A stretch of 64,000 nucleotides of DNA from Thalassobacillus devorans (GCF_900176565.1 NZ_FXEH01000005.1:893384-957383); one strand, 5' to 3'. Positions 53,154 to 62,644 are shown, numbered from the stretch's first letter. Program-made: numbers and translations. Notes: generated from the sequence alone by a model not told the origin.

Positions 53154-54650
53154 TTATTCCTCCGGTGTGATTTCTGAAAACATAGCAACATAACCGGTAA
53201 CGGGTTCATTTTTATTCCGGATGGGGCTAATCGTCAGCCATTCCAGGAACATCTCACCATTCTTCCGTTTATTCCATATCTCCCCTTTCCAATAACCTTC
53301 CTGTTCTATCTCCTGCCACATATCACGATAAAACTTTTCATCATGTTTTCCTGATTTGAGGATTTTTGGTGTGTTACCAATCGCCTGGTCTTCTTCAAAC
53401 CCGGTAGTTTCCGTAAACGCCGGATTGACGTATTGTATCACCCCATCCTGATCGGTAATCATGATACCTTCTACTGTATTTTTCATAGCAGCGTGACTCA
53501 TCTGCAGTTTGTCTGTAAAATACATCCAGATTACGATAATCAGACTTGCGAGGGCGAATTGTGACAATGCCATAAAGCCAATGGCATAATGGCCGGTCAA
53601 CCCATACACAGCACTTAGGACGAGAGGTGGAAAGAAGCCGCCAAGTCCGCCGATAGCGGAAACAACTCCGTTGACAACCCCCGCCTGTTTGGAAAAATAA
53701 AATGGCACCAGTTTGAACACAAGTCCGTTCCCAATACCGGCGCAGACGGCCACACTTAATACACCGACTGTGTAAAGCTCGATGGTTGGGGAAAAAGACA
53801 GCACCACGCCAGCCAGCGTCAACCCGGCGAATACTGCCATCAATAAGATGAACGAATTGAATTTATCTCCGAGCCAACCCCCTACCGGCCGTAAAAAAGT
53901 TGCCAGCGCGATGAAACCTGCTGTTCTAAGCCCTGCATCTCCACTTGTCAGGCCGAAGTTCGATACTAAGAAGTTTGGAAGGTAAATAGTAAACGCCACG
54001 AAAGATCCAAATGTGATGAAATAAAATAAGCTGAGAAACCACATTTTTTCATTATCGATGACTGATTTAATCTGAGGAATGATCGGAGCCTGTACTTTCT
54101 TTTCATGACGATCTCCAACCAAAAAGTTAAGTAGAATAAAAAATAGTAGTAATCCTAAATAAAGACGGATTGTGCTTTGCCACCCGATTTGGGCAGCCAG
54201 AAAAGGTGCGGCAAAGGAGGTGACGGCAGTACCGACGTTACCCACACCATACACACCATTCACAAAGCCATGGCGCTTTTTTTCATAGTATTTTGGAAGT
54301 GACGTGACACCAATCGAGAACACCGCCCCACCCAGACCAAGCAAAAGACCGCCAATGACGAGGTCCAGGAATGAATCAGCGATACTTAAATAAAATACCG
54401 GCAGCAATAAAATGATGAAGCTGATGATGAATATCACTCTGGCCCCGAACTTATTCGCCCAGTAGCCGAGCGGTACCCGAAGTAAGGAGCCAAGGATGAC
54501 TGGAATAGCTGTAGCTAATGCTACTTGATTGGCATTTAATGCGATATCTTCTTTGATGTATGGCATCAAAGAAGATATAATGACCCATACCATAAAGCCT
54601 GCAAATAAACTGAACGTCTGCAATCCTAATTGAATTCCCGGTTTTCTCAT
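53154..54650 (-). CDS. NarK-family nitrate/nitrite transporter with C-terminal PAS domain
   Basis: Residues ~1-375 are a twelve-helix MFS carrier of the nitrate/nitrite porter group (LPYI-type start, GLGGAVFSIGVTSLPKYYEKKRHGFVNGVYGVGNVGTA with the glycine-rich signature, and VVNGVVSAIGGLGGFFPPLVL). Residues ~383-495 are a PAS domain: VEGIMITDQDGVIQYVNPAFTETTGF, RKNGEMFLEWLTISPIRN and VAMFSEIT. The protein ends just where a GGDEF or kinase domain would normally begin. Linkage of a transporter to a sensor domain suggests control of transport by redox or ligand. ATG 54650 has AAGGG 7 bases upstream. Confidence 0.88.
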   Translation of the reverse strand: MRKPGIQLGLQTFSLFAGFMVWVIISSLMPYIKEDIALNANQVALATAIPVILGSLLRVPLGYWANKFGARVIFIISFIILLLPVFYLSIADSFLDLVIGGLLLGLGGAVFSIGVTSLPKYYEKKRHGFVNGVYGVGNVGTAVTSFAAPFLAAQIGWQSTIRLYLGLLLFFILLNFLVGDRHEKKVQAPIIPQIKSVIDNEKMWFLSLFYFITFGSFVAFTIYLPNFLVSNFGLTSGDAGLRTAGFIALATFLRPVGGWLGDKFNSFILLMAVFAGLTLAGVVLSFSPTIELYTVGVLSVAVCAGIGNGLVFKLVPFYFSKQAGVVNGVVSAIGGLGGFFPPLVLSAVYGLTGHYAIGFMALSQFALASLIIVIWMYFTDKLQMSHAAMKNTVEGIMITDQDGVIQYVNPAFTETTGFEEDQAIGNTPKILKSGKHDEKFYRDMWQEIEQEGYWKGEIWNKRKNGEMFLEWLTISPIRNKNEPVTGYVAMFSEITPEE

Positions 54651-54787
54651 TCGCACACCCTTCCCAACGGAATATTTTTCCTCTAAGTGAATTATAACAA
54701 AGCAATCCTTTTAAATTCCATTTTTGACAAAAAATTCAGAAATTAAAAACGGTTTACGTATGCCAAATTAAGGTTCTATTGATAAGG

Positions 54788-54824
54788 ATATCTAGTTGAA
54801 ATTTTTTCTAAAACTAGATATTAT
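54788..54824 (+). promoter_or_regulatory. Sigma-A promoter of trhO overlapped by an inverted repeat
   Basis: TTGAAA (54796-54801) and TATTAT (54819-54824) are spaced by 17 bases. A perfect 10-bp inverted repeat, ATATCTAGTT (54788-54797) and AACTAGATAT (54812-54821), overlaps both elements and looks like a repressor site. A second pair, AGTGTG and CACACT, follows at 54827-54853. Confidence 0.55.
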
Positions 54825-54881
54825 GTAGTGTGGCACAAAAATGTTATCACACTTGCAATGTGAAACAGGAGGAATAAATAA

Positions 54882-55832
54882 ATGAGTACTAAAGACTACC
54901 GAGTATTGTTGTATTATCAATATGTCGACTTGCCGGAATATGAAGAATATGCCGCTGAGCATTTAACGTATTGTAAAGACCTGGGTCTGAAAGGCCGGAT
55001 CATTGTTGCTCCTGAAGGAATCAACGGCACCGTATCCGGAACTGTAGAACAGACCAATGAATATATGGAACACATGCATGCTGACGAACGTTTTAAAGAT
55101 ATGGTTTTTAAAATAGATGAAGTGGAAGGACATACCTTCAAGAAAATGCACGTACGTGCGAAATCTGAAGTTGTCAATTGGAGTATTGAAAATGATGACA
55201 TCGATCCAAAAACCTTTACAGGAAAACGTCTGAAGCCTAAAGAGTTTTATGAAATGCTACAGGATGAAGATACGATCGTCATTGATGGCCGTAATGAATA
55301 TGAATACCGCATCGGTCACTTCCGCAATGCAATTCAGCCGGAAGTAGAAACTTCCCGCGAGTTCCCTGAATGGATCGCTGAAAATGCAGATCAGTGGAAG
55401 GATAAAAAAGTCCTTACCTATTGTACGGGAGGCATCCGTTGCGAAAAGCTTACGGGCATCCTGATGAAAAACGGAGTGGAAGACGTTTACCAGCTCGATG
55501 GCGGCATCACCACTTACAGTAAAGATCCAGAAACAAAAGGGCGTTATTTTGATGGAAAAATGTATGTGTTTGATGAGCGGATTTCTGTCCCTGTCAACCA
55601 TACCGAAGAAGATACCGTTATTGCGGAATGTGAACATTGTGGTAAAAAAGAAGACCGCATGATCAACTGCAGTAATCCGGTCTGCAACCGTCAGTATGTC
55701 TGCTGTGAAGAATGTGAAATCGAGCAGCATGCTGCCTGCACCACCGAATGCCGCGAACACCCGGAAAACCGCTGGGATGTTGACAAACAAAAACAAATCG
55801 ACAAATATGATAAAATCCCAAACAAAAACTAA
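54882..55832 (+). CDS. trhO: tRNA uridine(34) hydroxylase, rhodanese-related
   Basis: TrhO uses O2 to make 5-hydroxyuridine at tRNA wobble position 34. The 316-residue protein has an N-terminal ferredoxin-like domain (~1-95, GLKGRIIVAPEGINGTVSGT), a rhodanese domain (~115-220) with active-site cysteine in TYCTGGIRCEKL, and a cysteine-rich C-terminal tail (CEHCGKK, CSNPVCNRQYVCCEECE) that probably binds zinc. AGGAGG precedes the ATG. It follows its own promoter and a terminator separates it from the amidase. Confidence 0.9.
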   Translation: MSTKDYRVLLYYQYVDLPEYEEYAAEHLTYCKDLGLKGRIIVAPEGINGTVSGTVEQTNEYMEHMHADERFKDMVFKIDEVEGHTFKKMHVRAKSEVVNWSIENDDIDPKTFTGKRLKPKEFYEMLQDEDTIVIDGRNEYEYRIGHFRNAIQPEVETSREFPEWIAENADQWKDKKVLTYCTGGIRCEKLTGILMKNGVEDVYQLDGGITTYSKDPETKGRYFDGKMYVFDERISVPVNHTEEDTVIAECEHCGKKEDRMINCSNPVCNRQYVCCEECEIEQHAACTTECREHPENRWDVDKQKQIDKYDKIPNKN

Positions 55833-55833
55833 A

Positions 55834-55868
55834 ACGACGTTGGTCTGTATTCAGGCCAACGTTTTTTC
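55834..55868 (+). terminator. Terminator after trhO
   Basis: ACGTTGGTCTG and CAGGCCAACGT form an 11-bp stem (one G-U pair) with a 4-base loop and T6. Confidence 0.9.
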
Positions 55869-55894
55869 TTAACTTTTCAAGGAGGTTTTCAGCC

Positions 55895-57310
55895 ATGTCA
55901 GATATAGCTTACCTGGATGCTACCGCACAGAAACAACTGATAGACGAAAAAGAAATTTCCCCCTATGAATTGACTAAGCATTACATAGAAAGAATTGAAG
56001 AACTCAACCCTAAATTGAATGCAGTGGTGCATACCATGTTTGATGAGGCGCTCGAACAGGCAAAACGGTATAAACCGGATAGCTCTTTATTTGGTGGTCT
56101 CCCTTTTCTTATCAAGGACTTGAATAATATCCAAGGCCATCCGACAACCTCTGGTTCGAAACTGATGGACGGATTCACAGCTGGAGAAGACGATATTTTT
56201 GTTGAACGTTATCGGGAAGCAGGATTGACTTTTCTCGGTAAAACCAATACACCTGAATTCGGCTTTTTACCCACCACGGAACCAGACCACCTGGGGGCAA
56301 CCAAAAATCCATGGGCACTGGACAGATCCGCCGGTGGTTCCAGTGGAGGTGCAGCGGCAGCGGTGGCCTCAGGAATGGCTCCTTTCGCACACGGAAGTGA
56401 TGGTGGCGGATCGATACGGATTCCTGCTTCTGCATGTGGGCTGTTCGGTTATAAACCATCCAGAGGTCAAGTACCCTACGGTATGTATATGAATAACTTC
56501 GGTGTCAACCATGCCCTGACCAAATCTGTCAGAGACAGTGCCGGACTGCTGGATATCATAAAAGGAGCCGGGCCAGGAGAAAGCTACCCTTCCCTTCCCG
56601 AGAGCACTCCCCTTCTTTCCAATATCGCTAAAGATCCTGGTAAGCTTAAGATAGCAGTGGATCCTGATTGGAGGGGGCGGGTCTCTATTTCTGAAGAGGC
56701 CAGGGAAGCGATCAACCATACCGTTCGTCTGCTAGAATCTCTGGGACACGAAATCGAATACCAGCCGTTGCCGTTTGACTTTGAAGCGTTCGCCAACCAT
56801 TTTATTACGAGCTGGATTGTCGGCGGCTCCCTGTTGATCAAACATATGGCTGGGTTAGTAGATACTCAACCAACCGAAGAAAATCTGGAGTCGATTTCCT
56901 ATCACGTCTACAATCTTGGATCCGAGCTTTCTGCCTCTGATTATGAAGAAGCAAGGGTCATGCTTATGCGGGAATCCCAAAAGATTCATAGGTTTCATGA
57001 ACAATATGATATTCTTTTAACCCCAGTATTGAACGGATTGCCGGCAGTTCTTGATACGTTCTCTAATGGGGATGATGCAACTAAGGATATGATGTTTAAC
57101 TTTACGGATATATGCAGTTTCACACCAATTGCGAATGTCACCGGCCAGCCTTCGATGAGCGTCCCTTTATATTGGACAGAAAAAGTACTTCCAGTAGGGG
57201 TTCAATTTACTGGAAGACTTGGCGAGGATGACCTGATGTTCCGACTGGCTGCCCAGCTGGAAGACGCACAATCCTGGCAGTACCATTACGAAAACTTAAA
57301 CCAGTACTAA
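55895..57310 (+). CDS. Amidase (amidase signature family)
   Basis: The 471-residue hydrolase has the Ser-Ser-Lys triad: Lys in [12 protein letters not shown] (~70), the glycine-serine stretch [36 protein letters not shown] with both serines. The C-terminal PSMSVPLYW and [14 protein letters not shown] are also typical. No gatB or gatC is near, so it is not GatA; substrates such as cyclic or linear amides are possible. AGGAGG lies upstream of the ATG. It is monocistronic or shares a transcript with the SDR gene 76 bases on. Confidence 0.85.
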   Translation: MSDIAYLDATAQKQLIDEKEISPYELTKHYIERIEELNPKLNAVVHTMFDEALEQAKRYKPDSSLFGGLPFLIKDLNNIQGHPTTSGSKLMDGFTAGEDDIFVERYREAGLTFLGKTNTPEFGFLPTTEPDHLGATKNPWALDRSAGGSSGGAAAAVASGMAPFAHGSDGGGSIRIPASACGLFGYKPSRGQVPYGMYMNNFGVNHALTKSVRDSAGLLDIIKGAGPGESYPSLPESTPLLSNIAKDPGKLKIAVDPDWRGRVSISEEAREAINHTVRLLESLGHEIEYQPLPFDFEAFANHFITSWIVGGSLLIKHMAGLVDTQPTEENLESISYHVYNLGSELSASDYEEARVMLMRESQKIHRFHEQYDILLTPVLNGLPAVLDTFSNGDDATKDMMFNFTDICSFTPIANVTGQPSMSVPLYWTEKVLPVGVQFTGRLGEDDLMFRLAAQLEDAQSWQYHYENLNQY

Positions 57311-57386
57311 GAATTTTCCAATTTGTTTACTGTCATCCATCAGGTGGTAAAGTCCACTATCAACAAAATATAAGGAGGCAGTATTC

Positions 57387-58256
57387 ATGAAACCGACAGA
57401 TCGTCAAACCGAAGGACAACCAAAACAGGTACAGGACAGACAACCGGGATTTCGTGAAGAAATGGATCCCAAACCGATTGTAGAAGATGATGATTATAAA
57501 GGCAGCGGTAAGCTGAAGGATAAAGTAGCATTGATTACAGGCGGCGACAGCGGGATTGGACGCGCCGTAGCGATTGGGTACGCCAAAGAAGGCGCCCACC
57601 TTGCGATTGTCTACCTCGATGAACATGAAGATGCGAAAAGCCTGAAAGAACGAGTAGAGCAAGAAGGCGTTAAGTGCCTCTTGATCTCTGGGGATGCCGG
57701 CGAAGAGCAATTCGCCAAGGACGCCATTCAACAGACTCTCGATGAATTCGGAAAACTGAACATTCTGGTCAATAATGTTGCCGAACAGCATCCACAAGCC
57801 AGTCTGGAAGAAATCTCGACCGAGCAGATGGAGCGTACATTCAAGACCAACTTTTATTCTTACTGGCATTTTACAAGGGCAGCGGTCCCTCACTTGAAAG
57901 AAGGAGATGCCATCATTAATACGACTTCGATCAATGCCTACCGTGGAAACAAAGAGTTGATCGACTACACCGCTACAAAAGGGGCTGTCGTCGGCTTCAC
58001 CCGTTCAATGGCCCAGGTATTGGTAGATAAAGGTATCCGTGTCAACATGGTAGCTCCAGGACCAATCTGGACACCACTGATTCCGTCCAGCTTTGATGAA
58101 GACAAAGTCGAAGTATTCGGTACTAACACACCAATGGATCGTCCTGGTCAGCCGGTCGAACATGTAGGCAGCTATGTACTGTTAGCTTCTGATGATTCAT
58201 CTTATATGACTGGTCAATGCATTCACATCAATGGCGGCCATTGGATGAGCAGCTAA
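57387..58256 (+). CDS. SDR-family oxidoreductase, general stress protein 39 type
   Basis: The 289-residue protein has an N-terminal extension (~1-45) usual for the YdaD/YhxC group, the NAD(P) loop ITGGDSGIGRAVA, NNVAEQHP, the catalytic Ser in NTTSINAYRG, and YTATKGA with Tyr and Lys. Relatives are induced by salt and general stress in Bacillus. The substrate is unknown. AAGGAGG precedes the ATG. A sigma-B promoter was not identified with confidence. Confidence 0.85.
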   Translation: MKPTDRQTEGQPKQVQDRQPGFREEMDPKPIVEDDDYKGSGKLKDKVALITGGDSGIGRAVAIGYAKEGAHLAIVYLDEHEDAKSLKERVEQEGVKCLLISGDAGEEQFAKDAIQQTLDEFGKLNILVNNVAEQHPQASLEEISTEQMERTFKTNFYSYWHFTRAAVPHLKEGDAIINTTSINAYRGNKELIDYTATKGAVVGFTRSMAQVLVDKGIRVNMVAPGPIWTPLIPSSFDEDKVEVFGTNTPMDRPGQPVEHVGSYVLLASDDSSYMTGQCIHINGGHWMSS

Positions 58257-58258
58257 GA

Positions 58259-58306
58259 TTAAAAAATGCCCTGGGAGAATCAAACATTCTCCCAGGGCAT
58301 TTTTTG
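58259..58306. terminator. Bidirectional terminator between the SDR gene and the siderophore operon
   Basis: AATGCCCTGGGAGAAT and ATTCTCCCAGGGCATT are perfect 16-base arms around a 5-base loop with A and T runs outside. It fills the gap between the two stops. Confidence 0.92.
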
Positions 58307-58307
58307 T

Positions 58308-59138
58308 TTATGACGAAATTTGACGGGTCTGCTTTTGAGCTGCTTTAATCAGGCAGCGTCCTTTTCCATGCGGGATGCACATTGGTGTACCAAACAATGG
58401 ATCCTCTCTGACATCGCAAGTCATGTCAAAAACATCCTGCACCATTTTACATGTAACAATTTCTTCTGGTTTTCCTTGCGCATATACTTTTTTATCTTTC
58501 AACGCCACGATATGGTCGGCATATCGACAAGCAAGGTTAATATCATGAAGCACCATCACAATGGTACGTCCATGCTCCTGGTTCAAATCAAATAAAAGGT
58601 CCAGGATTTCAATTTGATGGGTCATATCCAAATAGGTCGTAGGTTCATCCAGTAACAGCGTATCCGTGTTCTGAGCAAGTGTCATCGCGATCCATGCCCG
58701 CTGTCTTTGTCCGCCGGATAAAGAATCAACCGAACGGTCCTTCAACTCCAGCATGTTAGTGGCTTCTAAAGCCGTCTGTACCGATTCCTCATCCTGCTTC
58801 GACCATTGGCGCGCCCAACTTTGGTAGGGATAGCGCCCCTGCTTCACCAATTGCAGCACGGTCAGTCCTTCAGGAGTAACGGGGCTTTGCGGCAGGATAG
58901 CCATCTTTTTTGCCACTTCTTTCGTACGCATCTTAGAGATGTCTTTATTATCCAGTACAATATGCCCGGATTTCGGCTTCAGAAGTCTGGCTAAGGAACG
59001 GAGCAAGGTGGACTTCCCGCAGCCATTCCCTCCGATTAATACCGTCACTTCCCCTTTTGGTATGGAAATGTCCAGTGAATCGATAATAAGATCTTCTCCA
59101 TAGCTTAGCGACAATTCATTGGCAATCAGCGTTTTCAT
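58308..59138 (-). CDS. Siderophore ABC transporter, ATP-binding protein
   Basis: The 276-residue ATPase has Walker A LIGGNGCGKSTLL, signature DSLSGGQRQRAWIAMTL, Walker B DTLLLDEPTTYLDMTHQ and the switch His in VMVLHDIN. It is of the FhuC/YusV type and drives uptake through the two FecCD permeases encoded just upstream. In B. subtilis YusV serves several siderophore systems from a separate locus; here it is the third gene of the operon. Confidence 0.9.
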   Translation of the reverse strand: MKTLIANELSLSYGEDLIIDSLDISIPKGEVTVLIGGNGCGKSTLLRSLARLLKPKSGHIVLDNKDISKMRTKEVAKKMAILPQSPVTPEGLTVLQLVKQGRYPYQSWARQWSKQDEESVQTALEATNMLELKDRSVDSLSGGQRQRAWIAMTLAQNTDTLLLDEPTTYLDMTHQIEILDLLFDLNQEHGRTIVMVLHDINLACRYADHIVALKDKKVYAQGKPEEIVTCKMVQDVFDMTCDVREDPLFGTPMCIPHGKGRCLIKAAQKQTRQISS

Positions 59139-59152
59139 ATCAATCTCTCCTT

Positions 59153-60208
59153 TTAAGACCGCTTGCTTTTATATAGCAAAAAGATGAAGTAAGGCGCCCC
59201 GATCGCTGCCGTAAAGACTCCGGCAGGGACTTCCAGCGGGGAAAACATGGTGCGTCCCACGAGGTCCGCTCCTAAAACAACAATGGCACCGACTAGTGCA
59301 GATACAGGTATTAAAGCGCCGTAAGAAGACCCAACTAAACGCCTGGCAATATGGGGCGCCATCAAACCGACGAAACCGATCCCGCCAGCAAAGGCAACTG
59401 CGGCTCCTGTCATGGCCGTACATAATGTGAGAAAAATCAACCGGTCCCGTTGCAGATGGGCACCGATACCTGCCGCGGCTTCCTCTCCTAACTCTTGCGC
59501 ATTGATCCTTCTAGCTACCATCAACGATAATACGAACAAAACAAGGACGACAGGGACCAGAATTTTGACTTCAGCCCAATTAGATCCATACACGCTTCCC
59601 GTCAGCCATATATTAGCCTGAGAAGCCCGGAAGATCGGTCCCAGTATCATGAACATTGTCGTCAAAGCTTGTGTTAATAATGAAATCCCAATCCCAATAA
59701 GAACGAGCGTCATGGGCGAAATGCCATTTTTATAGGCAAGAATGTATACCATAAATCCGACCACCACCGCTCCGATGAAGGAAGCAAAAGGCAGCCATTG
59801 CAGACTTACTGTCAAAGCATTGTCAGCATTGCTGAAAATCGCCAGAAAAGCGACAACCGCAACTCCTGCACCACCTGTGATTCCGATAATGTCTGGAGAA
59901 GCGAGCGGATTTCTAATCATTCCTTGTAGAATTGCTCCGCTTACAGATAAGGCAACCCCTACGAAAAGTGCTGTCAAAATTCTCGGCATTCGGAAAGAGT
60001 TGACGACCATCTGATTTATTTCATTTCCCTGCCCGATTAAAACTTTGATTACATCCAAAGGGTGTACAAAAATTTCACCCAAAGCAGCTGAAAATAGAAA
60101 CAATGCAGCTAAAGCAATAAATAGCAGGGCGGTTACGATAATCGACCTCGGATCGAAAAGAAACGATATCCAATCATTTTTTGTGCGAAATACGCGATAT
60201 CTGCTCAT
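59153..60208 (-). CDS. Siderophore ABC transporter permease (FecCD family, second subunit)
   Basis: The 351-residue protein has about nine membrane helices. Family blocks include MPRILTALFVGVALSVSGAILQGMIRNPLASPDIIGITGGAG and GGIGFVGLMAPHIARRLVG, the latter contacting the ATPase. It resembles YfhA of the YfiYZ-YfhA schizokinen/arthrobactin system. Its start overlaps the preceding permease by 4 bases, so the two are coupled. Confidence 0.9.
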   Translation of the reverse strand: MSRYRVFRTKNDWISFLFDPRSIIVTALLFIALAALFLFSAALGEIFVHPLDVIKVLIGQGNEINQMVVNSFRMPRILTALFVGVALSVSGAILQGMIRNPLASPDIIGITGGAGVAVVAFLAIFSNADNALTVSLQWLPFASFIGAVVVGFMVYILAYKNGISPMTLVLIGIGISLLTQALTTMFMILGPIFRASQANIWLTGSVYGSNWAEVKILVPVVLVLFVLSLMVARRINAQELGEEAAAGIGAHLQRDRLIFLTLCTAMTGAAVAFAGGIGFVGLMAPHIARRLVGSSYGALIPVSALVGAIVVLGADLVGRTMFSPLEVPAGVFTAAIGAPYFIFLLYKSKRS

Positions 60209-61209
60209 GTGCTTTTCAATCCTTTACGGGCAATGTAGATAAAGAATGGCGTTCCGATGATGGCAGTCATGACACCGACCGGAACTTCCTCCGGCATAAT
60301 GACGTACCTGGCAGCAATATCGGCAGCCAATAATAAGATAGCTCCTAATATACCTGCGTAAGGAATCACCCAGCGATGATCCTGCCCGACAATCGACCTC
60401 GCGAAGTGTGGAACCACGATGCCAATGAACCCGATAGGTCCGGCGATGGCAACCGCTCCACCCGCTAACAGTACAATCAAAATACCAGAGGCTGCTTTTA
60501 TCCATCCGGTTTTTTGACCAAGACCCTGGGCCACATCCTCTCCCATAATCAAAATATTGATATGACGGGAAATTAACAGTGCACCAATCCATGCAGCTGC
60601 CAGATATGGAAAAACGGAGGATAAATACTCCAGGCTTCTTCCTTGTACGGATCCGGCAAGCCAGAACAACACTTCATCCAGGGCTTTTTCATTCAAAACA
60701 AGCATCCCCTGGGTGAATGATGAAAATAAAGCGGCAATCGCAGCACCAGCTAATGTAAGCCGTACCGGTGTTAAACCTTGCCGGCCAACAGAGCCTACCA
60801 CGTAAACGATGACAGCAGCCACTGCTGCCCCGGCAAAGGATATCCAAGTCATTCCCTGGAGAGAAATGGCTTGAAAATAAGAGACTGCGAGAACAACGAA
60901 CAAGGAAGCACCTGCATTGATGCCGAAAATCCCGGGAGATGCAAGCGGGTTCCTTGTTAGTGCCTGCATCAATACTCCGGCAATTGCTAAGGACGCCCCC
61001 ACTACGGCGGCAATTAATGCCCTGGGCAGCCGGACGTCTTTTATAATGATATGTGTATTGGTTTGTTCAAAATGAAAAAATGCCTGGTATGCTTCTTTTA
61101 GTGTCACATCGGTATAACCTAATACGATACTGCAGCAAAGAAATACAATCAGCAGCAACAATCCGGCAAGAATACCTGACCATTTCGCCCCGGCTGTCCT
61201 CAACCCCAT
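60205..61209 (-). CDS. Siderophore ABC transporter permease (FecCD family, first subunit)
   Basis: The 334-residue protein has nine or ten membrane helices with LPRALIAAVVGASLAIAGVLMQALTRNPLASPGIFGINAGA and GPIGFIGIVVPHFARSIVG. It resembles YfiZ and pairs with the second permease to form the channel. It is the first gene of the minus-strand operon, divergent from the binding-protein gene, with Fur boxes in the intergenic region. Confidence 0.9.
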   Translation of the reverse strand: MGLRTAGAKWSGILAGLLLLIVFLCCSIVLGYTDVTLKEAYQAFFHFEQTNTHIIIKDVRLPRALIAAVVGASLAIAGVLMQALTRNPLASPGIFGINAGASLFVVLAVSYFQAISLQGMTWISFAGAAVAAVIVYVVGSVGRQGLTPVRLTLAGAAIAALFSSFTQGMLVLNEKALDEVLFWLAGSVQGRSLEYLSSVFPYLAAAWIGALLISRHINILIMGEDVAQGLGQKTGWIKAASGILIVLLAGGAVAIAGPIGFIGIVVPHFARSIVGQDHRWVIPYAGILGAILLLAADIAARYVIMPEEVPVGVMTAIIGTPFFIYIARKGLKST

Positions 61210-61294
61210 AATTTATATCCTCTCATTATACAGAAACTAGTAAATTCTCTACATTATCAAGTCTATTTGACCTATGTGCTACTGTCAATGATTT

Positions 61295-61309
61295 TGAGAA
61301 TCATTTTCA
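61295..61309. promoter_or_regulatory. Fur box 1 in the divergent siderophore promoter region
   Basis: TGAGAATCATTTTCA matches the 7-1-7 Fur consensus TGATAATNATTATCA at all but two positions. It sits 85 bases from the minus-strand permease start. Confidence 0.75.
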
Positions 61310-61379
61310 TTTATGTCACAAAATATTTCAAATTTCAGTTGACTAAAGGGAAAATTTTATATAAGCTACTAATTGTGAA

Positions 61380-61394
61380 TGATAATCATAATCA
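61380..61394. promoter_or_regulatory. Fur box 2 next to the binding-protein start
   Basis: TGATAATCATAATCA matches the 7-1-7 Fur consensus with one mismatch and lies 17 bases before the ATG, where bound Fur would block transcription. A TTGACT at 61339 with TATAAG at 61360 (15-base gap) is a possible promoter. Confidence 0.8.
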
Positions 61395-61411
61395 ATTAGG
61401 GAGTGGGAGTT

Positions 61412-62401
61412 ATGAGTAAAAAATACTTACCCGCATTTATTTTAATGTTGGTATTATCTATTGTATTAGCAGCTTGCGGAGGATCGTCCAGTGAAGATAC
61501 TTCTGATGAGCAAGAACAAAATAATGATGATAGCGGCAATTCAGAGGACTTCGAGCCTTATACCATTGAACATGCGATGGGCGAAACTACAATCGAAGAG
61601 AAGCCGGAACGTGTCGTGATACTTACAAACGAAGGTACGGAAGCTTTACTGGCACTTGGTGTCCAGCCGGTAGGTGCTGTGAAGTCATGGCTGGGTGATC
61701 CTTGGTATGACCATATCAGCGACCAAATGGAAGGTGTCGAAGTAGTCGGTGATGAGTCAAATGTAAACATAGAAAAAATCCTGGCCTTGAAGCCTGACTT
61801 GATTATCGGTAACAAAATGCGCCAGGAAGATATTTACGATAAATTGAGTGAAATCGCTCCGACCGTTTTTGCGGAAACCCTGCGCGGTGAATGGCAGGAA
61901 AACTTTATGACTTATTCCAAAGCGTTGAATAAGGAAGAAGAAGGTCAGCAGTTGATTGAGGAATATGATCAGCGGTTGGAAGACTTCGCAGATCAGGCCG
62001 GTGACAAACTGGATCAGGAAGTATCAGTTGTACGATTCATGCCGGATCATGTCCGTATTTACCATAAAGACTCCTTCTCCGGTGTCATCCTGGATCAAAT
62101 CGGCTTTAACCGGCCGGAATCCCAGCAAGCAGAAGACTTCATGGAAAAAGCAACAAAAGAGCGGATTCCAGCAATGGAGGGCGATGTCCTGTTCCATTTT
62201 GCATACGAAACAGGTGATGGCGCAGCTGAAGAAATGCAGCAAGAGTGGCTGAACGACCCGCTATTCAAGAATCTTGAAGTTGTGAAATCAGGAGACGTTC
62301 ATGAAGTAAGTGATGCCATCTGGAATACAGCAGGAGGATATCTCGCTGCCAATGAAATGGTCGATGACCTGGAAAAAGTATTCCTGGATGAAGAAGAATA
62401 A
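61412..62401 (+). CDS. Iron-siderophore substrate-binding lipoprotein
   Basis: The 329-residue precursor has a lipoprotein signal (VLAAC), an acidic Ser/Asp/Glu linker, and a class III periplasmic-binding fold: EHAMGETTIEEKPERVVILTNEGTEALLALGVQPVGAV, LALKPDLIIGN, and the C-terminal NTAGGYLAANEMVDDL. It resembles YfiY, which binds citrate-based hydroxamate siderophores. The ATG at 61412 has GGGAGTGGGAG upstream, better than the GTG nine bases earlier. Fur control is indicated by the box just upstream. Confidence 0.9.
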   Translation: MSKKYLPAFILMLVLSIVLAACGGSSSEDTSDEQEQNNDDSGNSEDFEPYTIEHAMGETTIEEKPERVVILTNEGTEALLALGVQPVGAVKSWLGDPWYDHISDQMEGVEVVGDESNVNIEKILALKPDLIIGNKMRQEDIYDKLSEIAPTVFAETLRGEWQENFMTYSKALNKEEEGQQLIEEYDQRLEDFADQAGDKLDQEVSVVRFMPDHVRIYHKDSFSGVILDQIGFNRPESQQAEDFMEKATKERIPAMEGDVLFHFAYETGDGAAEEMQQEWLNDPLFKNLEVVKSGDVHEVSDAIWNTAGGYLAANEMVDDLEKVFLDEEE

Positions 62402-62410
62402 TTGCTAATA

Positions 62411-62446
62411 ATAAGGCTGCCCCCCCTCAGGGCAGCCTTACTTTAT
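62411..62446 (+). terminator. First terminator after the binding-protein gene
   Basis: Perfect 10-bp stem AAGGCTGCCC / GGGCAGCCTT with a short loop and a T-rich tail. Confidence 0.85.
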
Positions 62447-62451
62447 ATCAA

Positions 62452-62492
62452 TAAAACCGCCCTGCCGTATGCTGCCGGCCAGGGCGGTTTTA
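62452..62492. terminator. Second terminator, possibly bidirectional
   Basis: AAAACCGCCCTG and CAGGGCGGTTTT are perfect 12-base arms, with an inner GCCG-rich loop. It could end both the yfiY-like transcript and the argH transcript, which would then run through the heptamer array. Confidence 0.85.
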
Positions 62493-62644
62493 CTAGACAA
62501 TCTTTTTCAAATCTAGACACCAGCATGAGGTTACTGGACATTTTTAGAACGATACTAGACATTCCTGAAGGTTAATAAAACAAAATAATAATTTTACTAG
62601 ACACTTTATGAAGTGAACTAGACAAACGAATTAAATACTAGACA
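62493..62644. repeat. Array of eight CTAGACA heptamers at 20-21 bp spacing
   Basis: CTAGACA (TGTCTAG on the other strand) starts at 62493, 62513, 62534 (as CTGGACA), 62555, 62597, 62618 and 62638. The only gap, 42 bp, contains a degenerate unit, TAAAACA, at 62576, exactly in phase. Seven of eight units are clear and six are preceded by TA, TT or AA. Sequence between units is not conserved. All units face the same way and the same side of the helix. Confidence 0.85.
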
